Shown here: positions 57,667-64,000 of the stretch, piece by piece
How the letters are laid out: the number at the start of each line of letters is the position of its first letter
Numbering within the stretch: position 1 is the stretch's first letter
Origin: Halobium salinum
GTDB lineage: Archaea; Halobacteriota; Halobacteria; Halobacteriales; Haloferacaceae
Reading direction: 5' to 3'
DNA length: 64,000 bases
NCBI RefSeq assembly: GCF_026586625.1
Contig: NZ_JAODIW010000006.1
Location: forward strand, 568,927-632,926
Position numbers and translations under genes: made by a program
The notes under the pieces: model-generated
The model's input: the letters and a program-made list of their open reading frames with translations, nothing else
Databases searched by the model: none
Told to the model about the DNA's origin: nothing

Positions 57667-58845
57667 TCACGGCGTCGTTACCGGTACGACGGTGATTAGG
57701 GCGACTGTGAGGGCTGCGATGAGTACAGTCCATATCCCTCCTGTTGTCCTGTCTTTCCGCTCGAACAGCAACTGGTTTGTTCGATGCCAGTATCGATTCG
57801 AGACACCACTTAGCGTTTCGGAGAGAGCTATCATCACACATCCGAGCAAGAGATACTGAAGGATATACTGAGCGAGCATCGAGAGCCATCTGAGGGGGAC
57901 TACAACCGTCGTGATGAGCCAGAAAGGGGCGAGAACAAGGAGTGAAGCAGTTAAGATGGTGCTCCGCGAGACGTCCGAGTCAAGGTGCCACATTGTTCCG
58001 ATCACGAGCAAGATGAGTACGAACGGAAACAGGTAGCCAGCAGTGGTGAATAGACTGAGGAATCCACCCCCGATTGTTTCCAGAGACCACTCTGCACCGA
58101 CTCCGAGTCGCGTTCCAGTTGCTTTCTCTGCGACGAAACTGAACGTCTTTGGGGGGGCGAACAAAAAGATTGAACCAACAGCACTTCCGACTGTTCCGCA
58201 GATTGCCAACTCAATGTGCCGCCGCTTCCAGAGACATGCAATGACGACGATCAGAGCCGTAAGCGCCCCCATGATGTACTGGTTCAGGCCCGAGACACCA
58301 ATTACGAGCCCTGTCGCCGCCGCCAGAGCGTAGCTGCCTGACTTGGTGTCCCAAACTAAGGCTTCGTGGGCGGCGAGAAGTGCAAGGAATACGAACGGTA
58401 AGGTGTGATCGTAGTGCCACCAACCGGTGTGGTAGCCGATTCGACCGACACCCACCGCTCTCCAAGACATAAATCCCAGTAGAGTGAACACTGCGCTCCG
58501 AAGTCCGCCGACTGCGTAAAAGAACGCCGCCACTGTAGCAGGGAGGACAACGTAACTTACGATGGTCGTGTACAAATGGGTCGAGACGCTGTTCGATAGT
58601 CCCGGTGTAAGAGCGTGCACGACTGCGAGTGGAACGTATCGAAGTGGCGGGTCAACGGTGTATATGTCTCCAGTGTCTGCGACCCGGGTCGAACGTGTGA
58701 CGATATTGAACGGGTCTCCTTGTTGAAACAGTAAGTTGGACTGCCACCAGACGTTAACCGGTCGTGAGCCGAGTTCAACTGCAACCGTCATCAGTGGAAT
58801 CAGTAAGCCACAGAGCAAGAGTATGTCTCGGCTTCGCTCACGCAT
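57667..58845 (-). CDS. Polytopic membrane protein in a low-GC patch
   Basis: A 392-residue protein with about ten predicted helices, and an early extracellular loop LFQQGDPFNIVTRSTRVADTGDIYTVDPPLRY, an arrangement seen in GT-C-like glycosyltransferases. The gene is much lower in GC and uses more A/T-ending codons than its neighbours; its surroundings are AT-rich. This suggests arrival by transfer. The start is the ATG at 58845; the GTG at 58854 is less likely. Function is inferred at best: membrane sugar transfer. Confidence 0.78.
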   Translation of the reverse strand: MRERSRDILLLCGLLIPLMTVAVELGSRPVNVWWQSNLLFQQGDPFNIVTRSTRVADTGDIYTVDPPLRYVPLAVVHALTPGLSNSVSTHLYTTIVSYVVLPATVAAFFYAVGGLRSAVFTLLGFMSWRAVGVGRIGYHTGWWHYDHTLPFVFLALLAAHEALVWDTKSGSYALAAATGLVIGVSGLNQYIMGALTALIVVIACLWKRRHIELAICGTVGSAVGSIFLFAPPKTFSFVAEKATGTRLGVGAEWSLETIGGGFLSLFTTAGYLFPFVLILLVIGTMWHLDSDVSRSTILTASLLVLAPFWLITTVVVPLRWLSMLAQYILQYLLLGCVMIALSETLSGVSNRYWHRTNQLLFERKDRTTGGIWTVLIAALTVALITVVPVTTP

Positions 58846-58891
58846 TGATACCACGATAGCTCACAGTGTTAAAAATCCATTCGATGGAGAG

Positions 58892-58903
58892 ATATATAAT
58901 TAT
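58892..58903 (-). promoter_or_regulatory. TATA-like box of the low-GC gene
   Basis: On the minus strand TAATTATATATC is a strong AT-rich box about 50 bp before the ATG at 58845, giving a leader of about 20-25 bases. Confidence 0.5.
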
Positions 58904-59012
58904 CAGTAGAGTCACAAACGTAGATTTCATATCACCGTTACTGACGGGTCGTTGAGCCTCTCCGTTAGTTGGGCAGTCGTTCAGACGGTGCCGCGTGAGG
59001 ACGAGAACGCGG

Positions 59013-60041
59013 TTATTCGACCGTTCGATGCGGCGATACTGCCAACAGCAGTTGCTCACCACTGTCGTCGAGTTCCACCTCACAGCCGAACGCCGCCAGC
59101 ACGTCGAGGTTCGACTCGACGTGGGCCGTGACCCGCGGAATCGACACCTGCCCGCCCCACAGCGCCAGGAAGACGAGCAGTTGGTCGGCCACGTGCTCGT
59201 CGACGGGGGCACCCGAGGCGTGTAGCGACAGGAAGCGGTCGACGGCCCGGTCGGCGACGGTCTCGGAGGGGCGTCCGCGCTCGCCGAGTTCGTCGACGCC
59301 GACGAGCGAGCCGTCGTAGACGCCGCGCAGGACGAGCGTAGAGCCGGTCGACTTCGTGGGAACGTACTCGGGGCTGCGCACCTCGACCGGGAGGCCGGCG
59401 TCGACCAGGCGCTCCTCGGCGCGGGCGGCCTGTCGGTCGGCCACCTCGGCCCCTTCGAGTTCCTCGCTCGCCTTCGAGACCACCTCGACGCGGTCGAGGT
59501 CGCCCCGGTCGACCAACTCGAGCGGGCGGCCGTCCGAGGGTTCGAGTCGGAGTGTCGCCGCGCCGCCACCGGCCGGGTAGTACCCCGTCCGGTGGAGGTC
59601 GACGCCGGCGTCGAGACCGTATCGCCCGAGGAGTGGCAGCTTCACCGAGCGGAGGGACTCGACCGGCGGCGACCACTTCACGTCGGTGCCGCCGGTCGCG
59701 TGAAGGGTGAGGGGTTCGTCGAGACGGACGGCGGCGGGGAGCGCCGCGTCGAACAGGAGGGTGAGGCTCCCGGCGGTGCCCATCGACGCCTCGAACGCGC
59801 CGCCCCGTATCGGGCCCGGGTCGAAGGTCACCTCGGTCGAGCCGACTTCGGCTCCGTCGACTTCGGCGTCCGTGAGGTCGGCGAGGGTCTCGACGGCCGC
59901 GAGGTGCTGGGGCTTGAGCCCCGGTTCGGGACGCTCGGCGCGGACGCCGGTCATCTCGAAGGGGTCGCCGGTGACGGCCGCGAGGCTCAGCGCCGTTCGG
60001 AGGAGTTGGCCGCCGCCCGCCGTACCGTCGACCATCAGCAT
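59013..60041 (-). CDS. rtcA: RNA 3'-terminal phosphate cyclase
   Basis: A 342-residue enzyme that converts an RNA 3'-phosphate to a 2',3'-cyclic phosphate with ATP. The family N-terminus is VDGTAGGGQLLRTALSLAAV, followed by GLKPQHLAAVETLADLTDAE, GGTDVKWSPPVESLRSVKLP and GYYPAGGGAATLRLEPSD. The catalytic His is in a C-terminal motif VDEHVADQLLVFLALWGGQV. The ATG at 60041 is the natural start, with another at 60035. The ThpR phosphodiesterase elsewhere in this window has the opposite chemical role. Confidence 0.94.
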   Translation of the reverse strand: MLMVDGTAGGGQLLRTALSLAAVTGDPFEMTGVRAERPEPGLKPQHLAAVETLADLTDAEVDGAEVGSTEVTFDPGPIRGGAFEASMGTAGSLTLLFDAALPAAVRLDEPLTLHATGGTDVKWSPPVESLRSVKLPLLGRYGLDAGVDLHRTGYYPAGGGAATLRLEPSDGRPLELVDRGDLDRVEVVSKASEELEGAEVADRQAARAEERLVDAGLPVEVRSPEYVPTKSTGSTLVLRGVYDGSLVGVDELGERGRPSETVADRAVDRFLSLHASGAPVDEHVADQLLVFLALWGGQVSIPRVTAHVESNLDVLAAFGCEVELDDSGEQLLLAVSPHRTVE

Positions 60042-60156
60042 CGGCGGTCTCCCGGGAAGCCGGTTCGGGGGGTGGTCGTCGACGCGCAGTCGCACGTGGT
60101 TGTCACGGTCGTTCGACTCGACGTACGCACCCCGTTTCCAAGAACGGCGAGGTCGT

Positions 60157-60357
60157 TCACCCCGTCGGACTCTCGACGCGCGTCCTGCCCCCGGCCTGCG
60201 CGGCCTGGTGGTACACCGCGTCGAAGTCGTATTTCTCGATACCGAGGTCGCAGTACGGCTCGAAACCGTCGAGCACGACGTCGTGACCGTCACGGGCGAA
60301 CGTCGCCGCGACGTAGCCGCCGATAAAACCCGCACCGCCGGTGACGAGAACTCGCAT
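60157..60357 (-). pseudogene. Truncated NAD-dependent sugar epimerase
   Basis: The 66 codons start like a UDP-glucose-4-epimerase/dehydratase: MRVLVTGGAGFIGGYVAATF (GxxGxxG NAD site), then DGHDVVLDGFEPYCDLGI. The sequence jumps directly to FDAVYHQAAQAGGRTRVESP, which in intact enzymes comes about 35-45 residues later, and stops soon after. So there is an internal deletion and loss of the C-terminal 230 or so residues, including the catalytic Tyr and Lys. It is a dead gene in a sugar-nucleotide neighbourhood. Confidence 0.85.
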
Positions 60358-60422
60358 ACACCGACGAGAACGGGTCTGTGACTCAATTCCGTCGCATCGA
60401 ACCGAGAGCGGAGTCCACGTCG

Positions 60423-61154
60423 CTACGCGCTCGACGCGGGTGTCTCCTCCCGGAGGCGCTCCTCGGCCTCGTCGCGGTCCTCGGGGTAGCCGATGTCCAT
60501 CCGCCAGCCGTCGAGGCGGATGGCGTCGATGGTCCGACCGCTCTCGATGAGCAGGTCGATGGCCTCGCTAATCTCGTACTCGCCCCGGTTCGAGGGCTGG
60601 ACGAGGTGACAGGCGTGGAAGATAGCGGGCGTGAAGGTGTAGAATCCGGTCATCACGAGGTTCGACGGCGGGTCCTCCGGTTTCTCGATGACTCCGGTTA
60701 TCTCTCCGTAGTTGTTGGTATCACAGACGCCGTAACGGCCGGCTTCCTCGTAGGGAACCTCCTCGACGAGGAACGCCGCGTCCGCGCGGTCCTCCCGCTG
60801 GCGCCGCACCACGTCGCCGAGGTTCGCCGAGAAGACGTTGTCGCCGAGCATCAGCATGAAGTCGTCGTCGACGTGGTCTTCGACGGTGAGCAGCGCGTGT
60901 GCGAGCCCCTTCTGGTCGCGCTGGTGAGCGTACGTGATGGGGACACCCTCGAACTCGTCGCCGTAGTGCTCGATGATGTGCTCTTTCAAGTAGCCGACGA
61001 CGACGACGAACTCGTCGGCGCCGAGTTCGGCGAGCTGTTCGAAGCAGTGGGTGAGGATGGGCTGTCCGTCGACTTCGACCAGCCCCTTCGGTTTCTCCTC
61101 GGTGAGCGGTCGGAGTCGGGTCCCTTCCCCGGCGGCCAGGACGACGGCTTGCAT
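60423..61154 (-). CDS. aglF: Glucose-1-phosphate nucleotidyltransferase, AglF-like
   Basis: A 243-residue sugar-nucleotide synthase. The substrate loop is VVLAAGEGTRLRPLTEEKPK; other motifs are FMLMLGDNVFSANLGDVVRR, FLVEEVPYEEAGRYGVCDT, GVIEKPEDPPSNLVMTGFYTF and the end DGWRMDIGYPEDRDEAEERL. It resembles AglF of Haloferax, which makes UDP-glucose for S-layer N-glycosylation. The actual sugar (UDP-glucose or dTDP-glucose) cannot be told. A GACTTATCG box at 61167-61175 lies about 17-25 bp before the ATG. It is near the dead epimerase. Confidence 0.88.
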   Translation of the reverse strand: MQAVVLAAGEGTRLRPLTEEKPKGLVEVDGQPILTHCFEQLAELGADEFVVVVGYLKEHIIEHYGDEFEGVPITYAHQRDQKGLAHALLTVEDHVDDDFMLMLGDNVFSANLGDVVRRQREDRADAAFLVEEVPYEEAGRYGVCDTNNYGEITGVIEKPEDPPSNLVMTGFYTFTPAIFHACHLVQPSNRGEYEISEAIDLLIESGRTIDAIRLDGWRMDIGYPEDRDEAEERLREETPASSA

Positions 61155-61166
61155 GATTTCGACACG

Positions 61167-61175
61167 AAGATAGAC
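61167..61175 (-). promoter_or_regulatory. TATA-like box of aglF
   Basis: On the minus strand GACTTATCG, centre about 17-20 bp before the ATG at 61154 with surrounding AT-rich sequence; roughly the leaderless spacing. Confidence 0.5.
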
Positions 61176-61450
61176 CGATAAGTCTCTTTCGCCTCGATTA
61201 TCGCCGCCCTCACCGTGACGATGGACACTGGGCTGGAGAGCGGAAAGCGGGAATGCCGGAGAACGAGAGGTACGTCGCCGTGGATTGTCTCCGATAGTCG
61301 CGGTATCTTACCGAATAGTCGGCCACGGCGGCACCGATGTGAGAACCGCATCCACCGCCCCGTGGTGGCGTCGAGGAGGCCGACAGGGAGACGAGAAGTG
61401 GTCCGTCAGAGATGCCGAAGTACGTGAGTACTGCGAATCAGTGACAACGC

Positions 61451-62473
61451 CTAAAAGTCCGAGGGTGCGTACTTCCGCCCCTCGATCCAGATGGCGACGT
61501 CTGGGTCGCCCGAGACGACGGTGAACGAGGTCATGTCGCCCTCGAGGGTGTAGTTGTCGGACATGTACTCGACGCTCCCCTCGGCCCGTCCGCTGGAGAC
61601 GCTGTCGTCGCTCTCGACGTTGTCGGCGGGAGTGACCGCTCCTTCGGCCGTGAACTCGTACTCGGTCGGGTTCCCCGTCCCGACAACGGACATCTCCCGC
61701 TCCGGGAGCTCGCCGGACGGGTCGGAGGGGAAGTCCGAGGGTGCGTACTTCCGGCCTTCGATCCAGATGTCGACGTCCGGGTCGCCGGCGACGACGGTGA
61801 ACGAGGTCATGTCCCCTTCGAACGTGTAGTTGTCGGACATGTACTCGACGTTCCCTTTCGCGCGTTCGCTGGTGACGCTGTCGTCGTCTTCGACGTTGTC
61901 GCCCGAGGTGATTCGGCCCTCCGCAGTGAACTCGTACGCCGACCAGTTGCCGCTCCCGACGACGGACATCCGTCGCTCCGGGAGGTCGCTCGCGGTGTCG
62001 GACGGGAAGTCCGAGGGCGCGTACTTCTCGCCCTGAATCCAGATGTCGACGTCTGGGTCGCCGGCGACGACGGTGAACGAGGTCATCTCTCCCTCGAAGG
62101 AGTAGTTGTCGGACATGTACTCAACGGTTCCCGTCGCTCGGCTGTCGGAGCTGCTATCGTCGGCTTCGACGTTGTCGCCAGGGGTGATGCTGCCGGAGGT
62201 CGTGAACTCGTACGCCGTCCAGTTACCGCTCCCGACGACGGACATCCCCTTCTCGGTCGGGTCGCGACCGGAACCGTCGTCGCTTCCGGAGTCGTCGTCT
62301 CCCGACCCCCCGTCGCCCGGGTACGTCCCCTCGCCGAACCCGCCCGCACCGAACGCCGGGCTGTCCGGACTCGCCGGTGTCGCGGGCTCGGCGACGACCG
62401 CCGCTCCCGCCGCCGCAACTGCCATACTCTTGAGAACGCTTCGCCGCCCGATCGGAGTTCGCTCGCGTGCCAT
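61451..62473 (-). CDS. Tat-exported protein of three 92-residue repeats
   Basis: A 340-residue secreted protein with Tat motif IGRRSVLKSMAVAAAGAAVV. Residues 31-75 are a Gly/Asp/Ser linker. Then a unit repeats three times with an exact 92-residue period, starting at Met77, Met169 and Met261. Each unit has MSVVG.GN...YEFT, NVE.DDS, VEYMSDNY..EG.MTSFTVV and GDPDV.IWI.G..YAPSDF. The protein ends exactly where the third unit ends. Asn-sequons (NWT, NYT, NYS) are conserved. Related beta domains occur at the ends of other haloarchaeal surface proteins, but the whole architecture is new to me. Function unknown. Confidence 0.85.
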   Translation of the reverse strand: MARERTPIGRRSVLKSMAVAAAGAAVVAEPATPASPDSPAFGAGGFGEGTYPGDGGSGDDDSGSDDGSGRDPTEKGMSVVGSGNWTAYEFTTSGSITPGDNVEADDSSSDSRATGTVEYMSDNYSFEGEMTSFTVVAGDPDVDIWIQGEKYAPSDFPSDTASDLPERRMSVVGSGNWSAYEFTAEGRITSGDNVEDDDSVTSERAKGNVEYMSDNYTFEGDMTSFTVVAGDPDVDIWIEGRKYAPSDFPSDPSGELPEREMSVVGTGNPTEYEFTAEGAVTPADNVESDDSVSSGRAEGSVEYMSDNYTLEGDMTSFTVVSGDPDVAIWIEGRKYAPSDF

Positions 62474-62722
62474 CGACAGACCGACTAATCACGATTCATA
62501 AATATCTTCCTACAGAGAGTATAATATCTCAATCACTTTAATTATTTCTTGTATATATTTCTATATTTTAATAGAAGTCGTCGAGGGCCGGCCGGTCACC
62601 GGTCACACGCGTCGCGCCCGTCGCGCCGATGCTCGCTGTGCTCGCCGTACTCGCCGACCTGCCCCGAGAGGCAGTCCCCTCACAACCCCCACACCGGTCC
62701 CCGTGACCCGCGACCGAAGTGT
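62474..62722. other. AT-rich intergenic island
   Basis: From 62496 to 62575 the sequence is mostly A and T (for example TATAATATCTCAATCACTTT), unlike anything else in the window. It lies upstream of the minus-strand repeat protein and probably has its promoter. No gene seen. Confidence 0.55.
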
Positions 62723-62905
62723 CTACGCCTCGGCTTCGTCCGCTCCGGGTTCCGGCCCGCGCTGCACGAGCGTGAGGTAGTGGAGCGCCTCGTGGAGGTA
62801 GGCCTGGTCTCGCGCCATCAGCTCGTCGTACCCGTCGTTCTCTATTGCCGCTTCCAGTTCCGAAATTGCCTCCGCGATGTCGTCCCCGACTGTCCGGTGG
62901 TCCAT
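62723..62905 (-). CDS. 60-residue haloarchaeal protein
   Basis: A small acidic protein starting MDHRTVGDDIAEAISELEAA, then IENDGYDELMARDQAYLHEA and LHYLTLVQRG. It is helical and contains a YLHEALHYL helix. The pattern occurs as a conserved short protein in haloarchaea, I believe. No function is known. Divergent from the gene at 63047. Confidence 0.7.
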   Translation of the reverse strand: MDHRTVGDDIAEAISELEAAIENDGYDELMARDQAYLHEALHYLTLVQRGPEPGADEAEA

Positions 62906-62960
62906 GACGATTCGGTGAATCGGGTCACGTCACATAAGTGCGCGGCAACCAGTCGGTAAC

Positions 62961-62998
62961 CGCCCCCGATATTCTCCTTTTCCAAACAGTCGGGGGCG
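62961..62998. promoter_or_regulatory. Perfect 9-bp inverted repeat between divergent genes
   Basis: CGCCCCCGA at 62961-62969 and TCGGGGGCG at 62990-62998 are a perfect inverted pair with a 20-base spacer containing the TATA-like GATATTCTCCTTTTC. Such symmetry around promoters may be a regulator site. Either divergent gene may be controlled. Confidence 0.45.
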
Positions 62999-63046
62999 TA
63001 GACTACTGTGGGAGGGTTGAGGGAGTTCGCGTCCGAACCGGGACGG

Positions 63047-63325
63047 ATGGAGCGCTACAGTGCGGCCGAGGGCGACCGCGTTCGTATCCGGTGGGACGGG
63101 GGCGAGTGTGTCGACGACGACTTCGCCCTCACGGTGTGTCGCGAATCGGACGCCTCGACGGTCGACGGCGTGCTGACGACCGCCGCTCACGCCGACACCC
63201 TCCACCGCCTCTTCCGCGACGGGACGACGTTCACCATCGTCCTCGAGTCGGCCAGCGGGGAGCGAACCCGGTTCGAACGTTGTACGTTGCTCAGTTCGAG
63301 CGGGAAGTGGGTGGCACCCGGGTGA
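63047..63325 (+). CDS. Small protein of unknown function
   Basis: A 92-residue protein from the ATG at 63047 (MERYSAAEGDRVRIRWDGGE); a GTG at 63008 would add 13 residues. The pattern of strands (RVRIRWDGGECVDDDFALTVC, FTIVLESASGERTRFERCTLL) is a small beta-barrel-like fold. Three cysteines are present but no metal pattern. No family recognised. Confidence 0.6.
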   Translation: MERYSAAEGDRVRIRWDGGECVDDDFALTVCRESDASTVDGVLTTAAHADTLHRLFRDGTTFTIVLESASGERTRFERCTLLSSSGKWVAPG

Positions 63326-63353
63326 GTCGAGGGTAACCAGTTCCGTAGAAATA

Positions 63354-63363
63354 CTTATAATTT
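63354..63363 (+). promoter_or_regulatory. Strong TATA-like box
   Basis: CTTATAATTT lies about 26 bp before the ATG at 63385, so a leaderless transcript is expected for this gene. Confidence 0.65.
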
Positions 63364-63384
63364 TTCAGTACGTTCTAGCGTGGT

Positions 63385-63834
63385 ATGGACGAATCTTCGG
63401 GGCCGGAAGGCCCGCCGTCGACCGACCGATGTGGCGTCCTCGAGTTCGCCGTGCTCGAGGTGCTCGACCGTGGTCCCGAGCCAGCGCGCACCGTCGCCGA
63501 CATCGGTGACCAGCTCCGCCGCCGGACCGAACTCCTCCCCGAGTTCGAAGGTGGGGTCGAACCCGACTCCGGCGCGTCGGTCCGGTTGCGAGTCGCACTC
63601 GACAGGCTCCGTGCCGCCGAGTACGTCACTGCGCGGGAGGTGGAAGACGACTCCGGGACGACCCGTCTCGTGTTCAGTTCGACGGGGACCGCCACGCCCG
63701 AGGACCGCGCCGTCGCCGAACTCCGGAACGACGTGAGCGACCTTCGGTACCAACTCGACGGACGCGAGGAACGAGCCGAGGGAGCGGAGACGGAGACGTC
63801 CCGACGGACCGCAGACACGTCGCTGGACTCCTGA
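63385..63834 (+). CDS. Possible winged-helix protein
   Basis: A 149-residue protein starting MDESSGPEGPPSTDRCGVLE. Residues about 20-95 (FAVLEVLDRGPEPARTVADIGDQLRRRTELL, then VRLRVALDRLRAAEYVTARE, DSGTTRLVFSSTG) look like a winged helix with a wing. A coiled-coil segment follows (AVAELRNDVSDLRYQLDGRE). It is preceded by a strong promoter. It may be a DNA-binding regulator, but no family is certain. Confidence 0.68.
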   Translation: MDESSGPEGPPSTDRCGVLEFAVLEVLDRGPEPARTVADIGDQLRRRTELLPEFEGGVEPDSGASVRLRVALDRLRAAEYVTAREVEDDSGTTRLVFSSTGTATPEDRAVAELRNDVSDLRYQLDGREERAEGAETETSRRTADTSLDS

Positions 63835-63953
63835 GAGCCGTATCGACTGCCGCCGAGGCGGTCGATGGGACCAGAGCGTTGACGGAGGTCCGTGGGGCCA
63901 GAACCGCAGACGAAGCAGCAACACCGATAAGCGTGCGATTCGTTGGCACGCGT

Positions 63954-64000
63954 ATGGACCCGAACAGCCGTGTTCGCGCGGAGGAGGTAATGTCGACGCC
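63954..64000 (+). CDS. Start of a gene cut by the window edge, possible CBS-domain protein
   Basis: Only the first 15 codons are visible: MDPNSRVRAEEVMSTP. The piece VRAEEVMSTP is the usual start of a CBS domain. Length and function cannot be judged. Confidence 0.4.
   Translation, partial: MDPNSRVRAEEVMST

Overview
This window is chromosomal DNA from a halophilic archaeon of the class Halobacteria. The GC content is high, the proteins are strongly acidic (Asp/Glu-rich), and many genes have a TATA-like box about 26 bp before an ATG, which suggests leaderless transcripts. Twin-arginine secretion signals, a PGF-CTERM anchor, TFB and HalOD1/DUF-type haloarchaeal families point the same way. The genus cannot be named from the sequence. 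There is no rRNA gene, no convincing tRNA, no CRISPR array and no intact insertion sequence.

Layout. 1-5.9 kb: a translation operon on the minus strand (rpl39e-rpl31e-eif6), a Bat-type HTH regulator with a palindrome over its promoter, RNA 2',3'-cyclic phosphodiesterase, a TPR protein with a DUF424 partner, and two unknown genes. 6-8.1 kb: a Tat-exported beta-helix protein with unusual start-site architecture. 8.4-14.1 kb: sufS and sufU (Fe-S assembly), a methyltransferase, a GGGP-synthase-family enzyme (archaeal lipid), a CPBP membrane protease and glucose-6-phosphate isomerase. 14.4-18.9 kb: small membrane/secreted proteins, then secF-secD behind an 11-codon leader ORF. 19-28.8 kb: rnhB, pus10, an Asn/Thr-rich lipoprotein, small zinc proteins, a decayed DUF2270 gene, a TrmB-family regulator with a palindromic site, tfb, and a methyltransferase broken by one TGA. 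29-35.5 kb: a SWIM zinc-finger protein, uppP, small regulators, an HtpX-like protease and a Nudix hydrolase. 35.8-40.5 kb: a large GT-C-like membrane protein with a partner, three small zinc-ribbon/Spo0M-type genes and short proteins. 40.8-46.3 kb: a GAF-PAS-PAS histidine kinase, an FAD protein, a HalOD1 protein, a 37-bp tandem repeat and membrane proteins. 46.6-48.8 kb: a thiamine-binding pair without a transporter, and a metallophosphoesterase. 49-54.1 kb: cell-surface and secreted proteins (subtilisin with TPEPT stalk and PGF-CTERM; triple-DUF7282 protein) and a winged-helix/membrane pair. 54.3-62.5 kb: sugar-nucleotide and surface-glycan functions (GlmU-like, GlmS, AglF-like), a lower-GC membrane gene, rtcA, a truncated epimerase and a secreted protein made of three 92-residue repeats. 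62.7-64 kb: small conserved proteins and the start of a possible CBS-domain gene.

How genes work together. GlmS and the GlmU-like enzyme form a tight operon for UDP-GlcNAc-type sugars; with the AglF-like transferase, the GT-C-like proteins and UppP they suggest glycosylation of surface proteins such as the Asn/Thr-rich lipoprotein and the protease. SufS and SufU supply Fe-S clusters. SecF/SecD and the several Tat substrates cover export.

Most notable: three decayed genes, two short leader ORFs that end on the start codon of an exported or export-related gene, several perfect palindromes at regulator promoters, and two tandem-repeat secreted proteins with signs of recent internal duplication. 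I found no clearly new multi-gene system; the best candidates for new biology are the leader-ORF arrangements and the repeat-built surface proteins.
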